From the NCBI GenBank assembly GCA_902556205.1, contig CACDVH010000002.1, positions 62,001 to 126,000 on the forward strand: DNA of 64,000 nucleotides, read 5' to 3'. The DNA comes from an uncultured Gammaproteobacteria bacterium (lineage in GTDB: Bacteria; Pseudomonadota; Gammaproteobacteria; PS1; Pseudothioglobaceae). Positions 61,543 to 64,000 of the stretch are shown here, in pieces. The translations under genes and the position numbers were made by a program. The notes under the pieces are model-generated. The model made no database searches and was not told where the DNA came from. It was given only the letters and a program-made list of their open reading frames with translations. Positions within the stretch are counted from its first letter, which is position 1. The number at the start of each line of letters is the position of its first letter.

Positions 61543-62910
61543 TTATTTATTCTTATAAATCTTTAGAGCTTTCAATACATTGACAGCTTCATGGACATAG
61601 TAGTCTTCCATCAACAGATCAACAAACTCCTGGTCACGTGCATCCGTAATCTCATCCTGAGACTTTAAGATTTCTTCTGGGCTTAACTCAGTTGGATCTT
61701 CTGAGGTTGTCTCTTCTTCGTCCTGAGCAGATAAAGAGTTTTTAAGATCTTTTTCCTGCGAACTGAAATCTATAGACTCTTCTTCTTCATCGCCTTTAAG
61801 AGATATGTTATCAAGTTCAATATCAGGCGATATCCCCTTGGCCTGGATTGATCTTCCAGAAGGCGTAAAGTATCTTGCTGTGGTTAATTTAAGACCGTAG
61901 CCATCTTGAAGACCCATCATTGATTGCACAGACCCTTTACCGAAAGACTCCTCTCCCATAATGATTGCACGCTTGTGGTCCTGGAGAGCCCCAGCTACAA
62001 TCTCAGAGGCTGATGCAGAGCCAACATTCATGAGCACAACGATAGGTGCCCCGTTCAATATATCACCAGGTTTGGTTGGAAACGACATGTTTGAGCTTGG
62101 CGTTCTGCCTTCAGTGTAAACAACAATACCCGGCTCATCAATAAATAGATTTGAAATATCGATTGAAGAATCTAACAATCCACCAGGATTATTTCTTAGA
62201 TCAATAATCAGTGAATCAAGATCTGCCTCATTCTTTTCTACTAAATCTCCAATAATCTTTTCAACTACCTCGGCTGTAGGTCTTTGGAATTGAGCAACCC
62301 TAAGATATCCAATACCCTCTTCCAGAAGAAGTCCTTTTGCAGAAGTAACTGTTATGATCTCGCGCGTAATCTCTACAACGAATGGGGCAATATCTGGCCT
62401 ACCTATAGTCAACTTAATTGTTGTTCCTGGTGCACCCCTCATTAACTTCACACCTTCTTCAAGATTGATTTGACTTACATTTTGGTCACCAATTTGTAGA
62501 ATAATATCACCCGCCTTAAGACCCGCTCTATATGCCGGCGTGTCATCAATAGGCGAAACAACTTCAATGTAATCACCTTTGGTACCAATAACTATTCCAA
62601 GGCCGCCAAATTTGCCCATAGTGCTCTCACTTACCTTTGATTGAGCAACAGGCTCAAGATAGCTTGAATGAGGATCTAAGCCCTCAATCAGACCCCTAAT
62701 TGCATTATTAAATAGGGTTTCATCATCGATCTCATCAACATACATTTGTTTGATTTGAGAAAAAACCGCAGTAAACGTATTCAGCCCCTCGAAGAAAGAA
62801 GGAGAATCAAGAGGTGAGTAATTGTCGTCATCAGCTATTGAAGGAGAAGACAAAATAACTAAACTTAGGGCAATGCAAAGGGCTTTAGAAATAAAATTTA
62901 AATTAGTCAT
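61543..62910 (-). CDS. C-terminal processing serine protease (S41, CtpA type)
   Basis: A periplasmic protease that trims C-termini of envelope proteins. The 455-aa product has a signal peptide (LCIALSLVILSSPSIA), a PDZ domain (about 100-185, GGLGIVIGTKGDYIEVVSPI) and the S41 domain with catalytic Ser300 in NVGSASASEIVAGA and Lys325 in GEESFGKGSVQ. A Glu/Asp/Ser-rich linker (about 380-425) precedes a short helical tail. This is the CtpA/CtpB size class, shorter than Prc/Tsp. Confidence 0.94.
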   Translation of the reverse strand: MTNLNFISKALCIALSLVILSSPSIADDDNYSPLDSPSFFEGLNTFTAVFSQIKQMYVDEIDDETLFNNAIRGLIEGLDPHSSYLEPVAQSKVSESTMGKFGGLGIVIGTKGDYIEVVSPIDDTPAYRAGLKAGDIILQIGDQNVSQINLEEGVKLMRGAPGTTIKLTIGRPDIAPFVVEITREIITVTSAKGLLLEEGIGYLRVAQFQRPTAEVVEKIIGDLVEKNEADLDSLIIDLRNNPGGLLDSSIDISNLFIDEPGIVVYTEGRTPSSNMSFPTKPGDILNGAPIVVLMNVGSASASEIVAGALQDHKRAIIMGEESFGKGSVQSMMGLQDGYGLKLTTARYFTPSGRSIQAKGISPDIELDNISLKGDEEEESIDFSSQEKDLKNSLSAQDEEETTSEDPTELSPEEILKSQDEITDARDQEFVDLLMEDYYVHEAVNVLKALKIYKNK

Positions 62911-63074
62911 CTGAAAAGTGATAAATTATTTAAGAAAGTTGAATTGTAATAATATTTTATTTATTAATTATGAAGAAATAATAGAGTTTTTATGAAGAGC
63001 ATTGTAACTTTTATAGAGTTCGATAAAATCGATAATTTAAATAAATTCTCAAAAATAGATCCTTACTAGTTCAA

Positions 63075-63509
63075 ATGATGCCTTTAAAAAAAATTTGTTT
63101 AACAACACTTTGTCTTTGTGTTCAGTCTTCTCTGGCTGCAAATCAATTTGGGTCAGTAATAGTATCCAAAGTCTTAAGTGTCTATGATGGCGATACTTTT
63201 AGAGTTGATATTGATTCACTATCTCCTATCGTTGGAAAAAATATTGCCATAAGGCTTGAAGGAGTAGACACCCCTGAAATTAAAGGGAAGTGTCAATATG
63301 AAAATGATTTGGCAATCCTAGCTAGGGATTTTGTTAGAGACAAGTTATTTGATGCTAAAGAAATAAAACTTAATGAAATTCAAAGAGGTAAATACTTTAG
63401 AGTTGTCGCCAAAGTGTTTATTGATGGAGTAAGCCTTGAGGAAGAACTCTTAGAAAATGATTTGGCTTACAGATATAAGGGCGGCAAAAAATCGAGTTGG
63501 TGCAAATAA
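63075..63509 (+). CDS. Exported thermonuclease-like (SNase) nuclease
   Basis: The 144-aa protein has a signal peptide (ICLTTLCLCVQSSLA) and the staphylococcal-nuclease fold: VYDGDTFRVDI (Ca2+ site), IRLEGVDTPEIKG with the active-site Arg, and FRVVAKVFIDGVSLEEELLE. The second catalytic Arg region reads IQRGKYFRVVA. Cys in GKCQYE and SWCK may pair in the periplasm. The next exported-protein gene begins 1 bp after its stop, so the two are coupled. Confidence 0.88.
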   Translation: MMPLKKICLTTLCLCVQSSLAANQFGSVIVSKVLSVYDGDTFRVDIDSLSPIVGKNIAIRLEGVDTPEIKGKCQYENDLAILARDFVRDKLFDAKEIKLNEIQRGKYFRVVAKVFIDGVSLEEELLENDLAYRYKGGKKSSWCK

Positions 63510-63510
63510 T

Positions 63511-64000
63511 ATGAAAAAAATAATACTACTTGTTTCTATTTTGGTCTCTTTTAACTCTTATGCTGATTGGACTAAAATTCTTCCAGGAAATAATGCCTCT
63601 TTATTTATTGATTTTGATACTTTAATAGAAAAAGATGGCTACATATATTGGTGGTATCTAGACTCTTGGGGCAAAGGCAGTGAGAAAACCTATGCCCAAG
63701 GTGACTGCAAGTTAAAGGGATTTAGAGTAATCAAGCGAACTAGATACTCTTTTCCAATGGGGGAGGGTGAAGGCTTAGAAAGAGAGGTCAACGGCGCGTG
63801 GGAGTACTACCAGCCCAATACTGGTTTTGAAGTACTACTCAACTTCATTTGCCAAATGTCTAGACTAAGCCCTGAGGAGAAAACTCTTCGAATTGAGGCT
63901 TTAACAAAAAGAAATGAAGCGCTTGAAAATGAGAGTAGTCTGAGTGCACTTCAGACAGATGATGTCGAGATGACTCCTGAACTAAAAGCTCTCAAGTCAT
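63511..64000 (+). CDS. Exported protein, partial (cut by window end)
   Basis: A frame starting at ATG 63511 and still open at base 64000 (163 residues seen). It begins with a signal peptide (IILLVSILVSFNSYA), then a domain like the small 'surface-adhesin E-like' periplasmic proteins: SLFIDFDTLIEKDGYIYWWY, DCKLKGFRVIKRTRYSF and EYYQPNTGF. A Glu-rich helix (LRIEALTKRNEALENE) follows. Two Cys (in GDCKL and FICQM) may form a disulfide. It is 1 bp after the nuclease gene. Confidence 0.75.
   Translation, partial: MKKIILLVSILVSFNSYADWTKILPGNNASLFIDFDTLIEKDGYIYWWYLDSWGKGSEKTYAQGDCKLKGFRVIKRTRYSFPMGEGEGLEREVNGAWEYYQPNTGFEVLLNFICQMSRLSPEEKTLRIEALTKRNEALENESSLSALQTDDVEMTPELKALKS

Noticed and set aside
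1-64000. tRNA, rRNA and CRISPR features.
   Set aside because: No T-arm-like GTTCGAATC pattern in a cloverleaf context and no regularly spaced repeats were found by eye.

Overview
The window reads as ordinary chromosome from an AT-rich, gene-dense, probably marine gammaproteobacterium with a streamlined genome. Reasons for this placing: the gene order pheA-hisC-tyrA-aroA, a CreBC-type two-component system, nrdR, djlA and a BtuB-type outer-membrane receptor point to Gammaproteobacteria; short gaps, many 4-bp ATGA overlaps and convergent genes that touch or overlap point to streamlining; two PhyH-type dioxygenases, a choline-dehydrogenase-like GMC enzyme and B12 salvage fit marine heterotrophs of the SUP05/ARCTIC96BD-19 (Thioglobaceae) kind. 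The genus is inference. I see no tRNA, rRNA, CRISPR array, integrase or transposase gene.

Layout. 1-6.4 kb: ATPases of a peptide-type ABC importer, RidA, an IclR regulator, 2-keto-3-deoxygluconate kinase, a SelA-like PLP enzyme and KDPG aldolase, which together suggest catabolism of an amino-sugar acid to pyruvate and glyceraldehyde 3-phosphate. 6.5-9.7 kb: an Atm1-type ABC exporter and three small unknown genes. 9.8-15.3 kb: a GMC oxidoreductase, a minus-strand run (ABM-like protein, SpeD-like pyruvoyl decarboxylase, nitrilase, Old Yellow Enzyme) and a YeiH-type membrane protein. 15.3-21.5 kb: mostly small genes (AlpA-like regulator, DjlA, hydroxylase-like, gamma-glutamylcyclotransferase-like, YwqK/MORN-like, Trp-rich, three tiny membrane proteins) plus a nucleoside phosphorylase. 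21.6-28.4 kb: luciferase-like oxidoreductase, alpha/beta hydrolase, an RND pump without partners, and a periplasmic 5'-nucleotidase. 28.4-32.3 kb: a photolyase relative and the pseudouridine catabolic pair psuK-psuG.

32.4-37.6 kb holds the most unusual gene set: a zinc-ribbon protein, a PhyH dioxygenase and a PanB relative without PanB's catalytic residues, converging on a class V aminotransferase and a GntR-class II aldolase fusion; a phosphotransacetylase follows. 37.6-41 kb is etfB-etfA-ETF-QO, 41-43.2 kb is creBC-like. The 597-bp gap at 43.2-43.8 kb contains a 140-bp element bounded by long inverted repeats and a separate strong hairpin ahead of a tiny ORF. 43.8-50.2 kb: exported PrxQ, GIY-YIG protein, MFS transporter and a minus-strand run dadA-alr-PhyH-cupin-DUF1185. 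50.4-53.5 kb: glyA-nrdR-radA. 53.5-56.1 kb: a cobalamin riboswitch, BtuB-like receptor and cob(I)alamin adenosyltransferase. 56.2-64 kb: aromatic amino acid operon, lepB, a C-terminal processing protease, a secreted nuclease and the start of an exported protein cut by the window edge.

Candidates for undescribed biology, in order: the GntR-aldolase fusion and its neighbours, the SpeD-like/ABM/nitrilase/OYE operon, the 43.3-43.6 kb structured intergenic region, and the SelA-like/KDG kinase/RidA pathway. All functions come from motif reading; no database search was possible.
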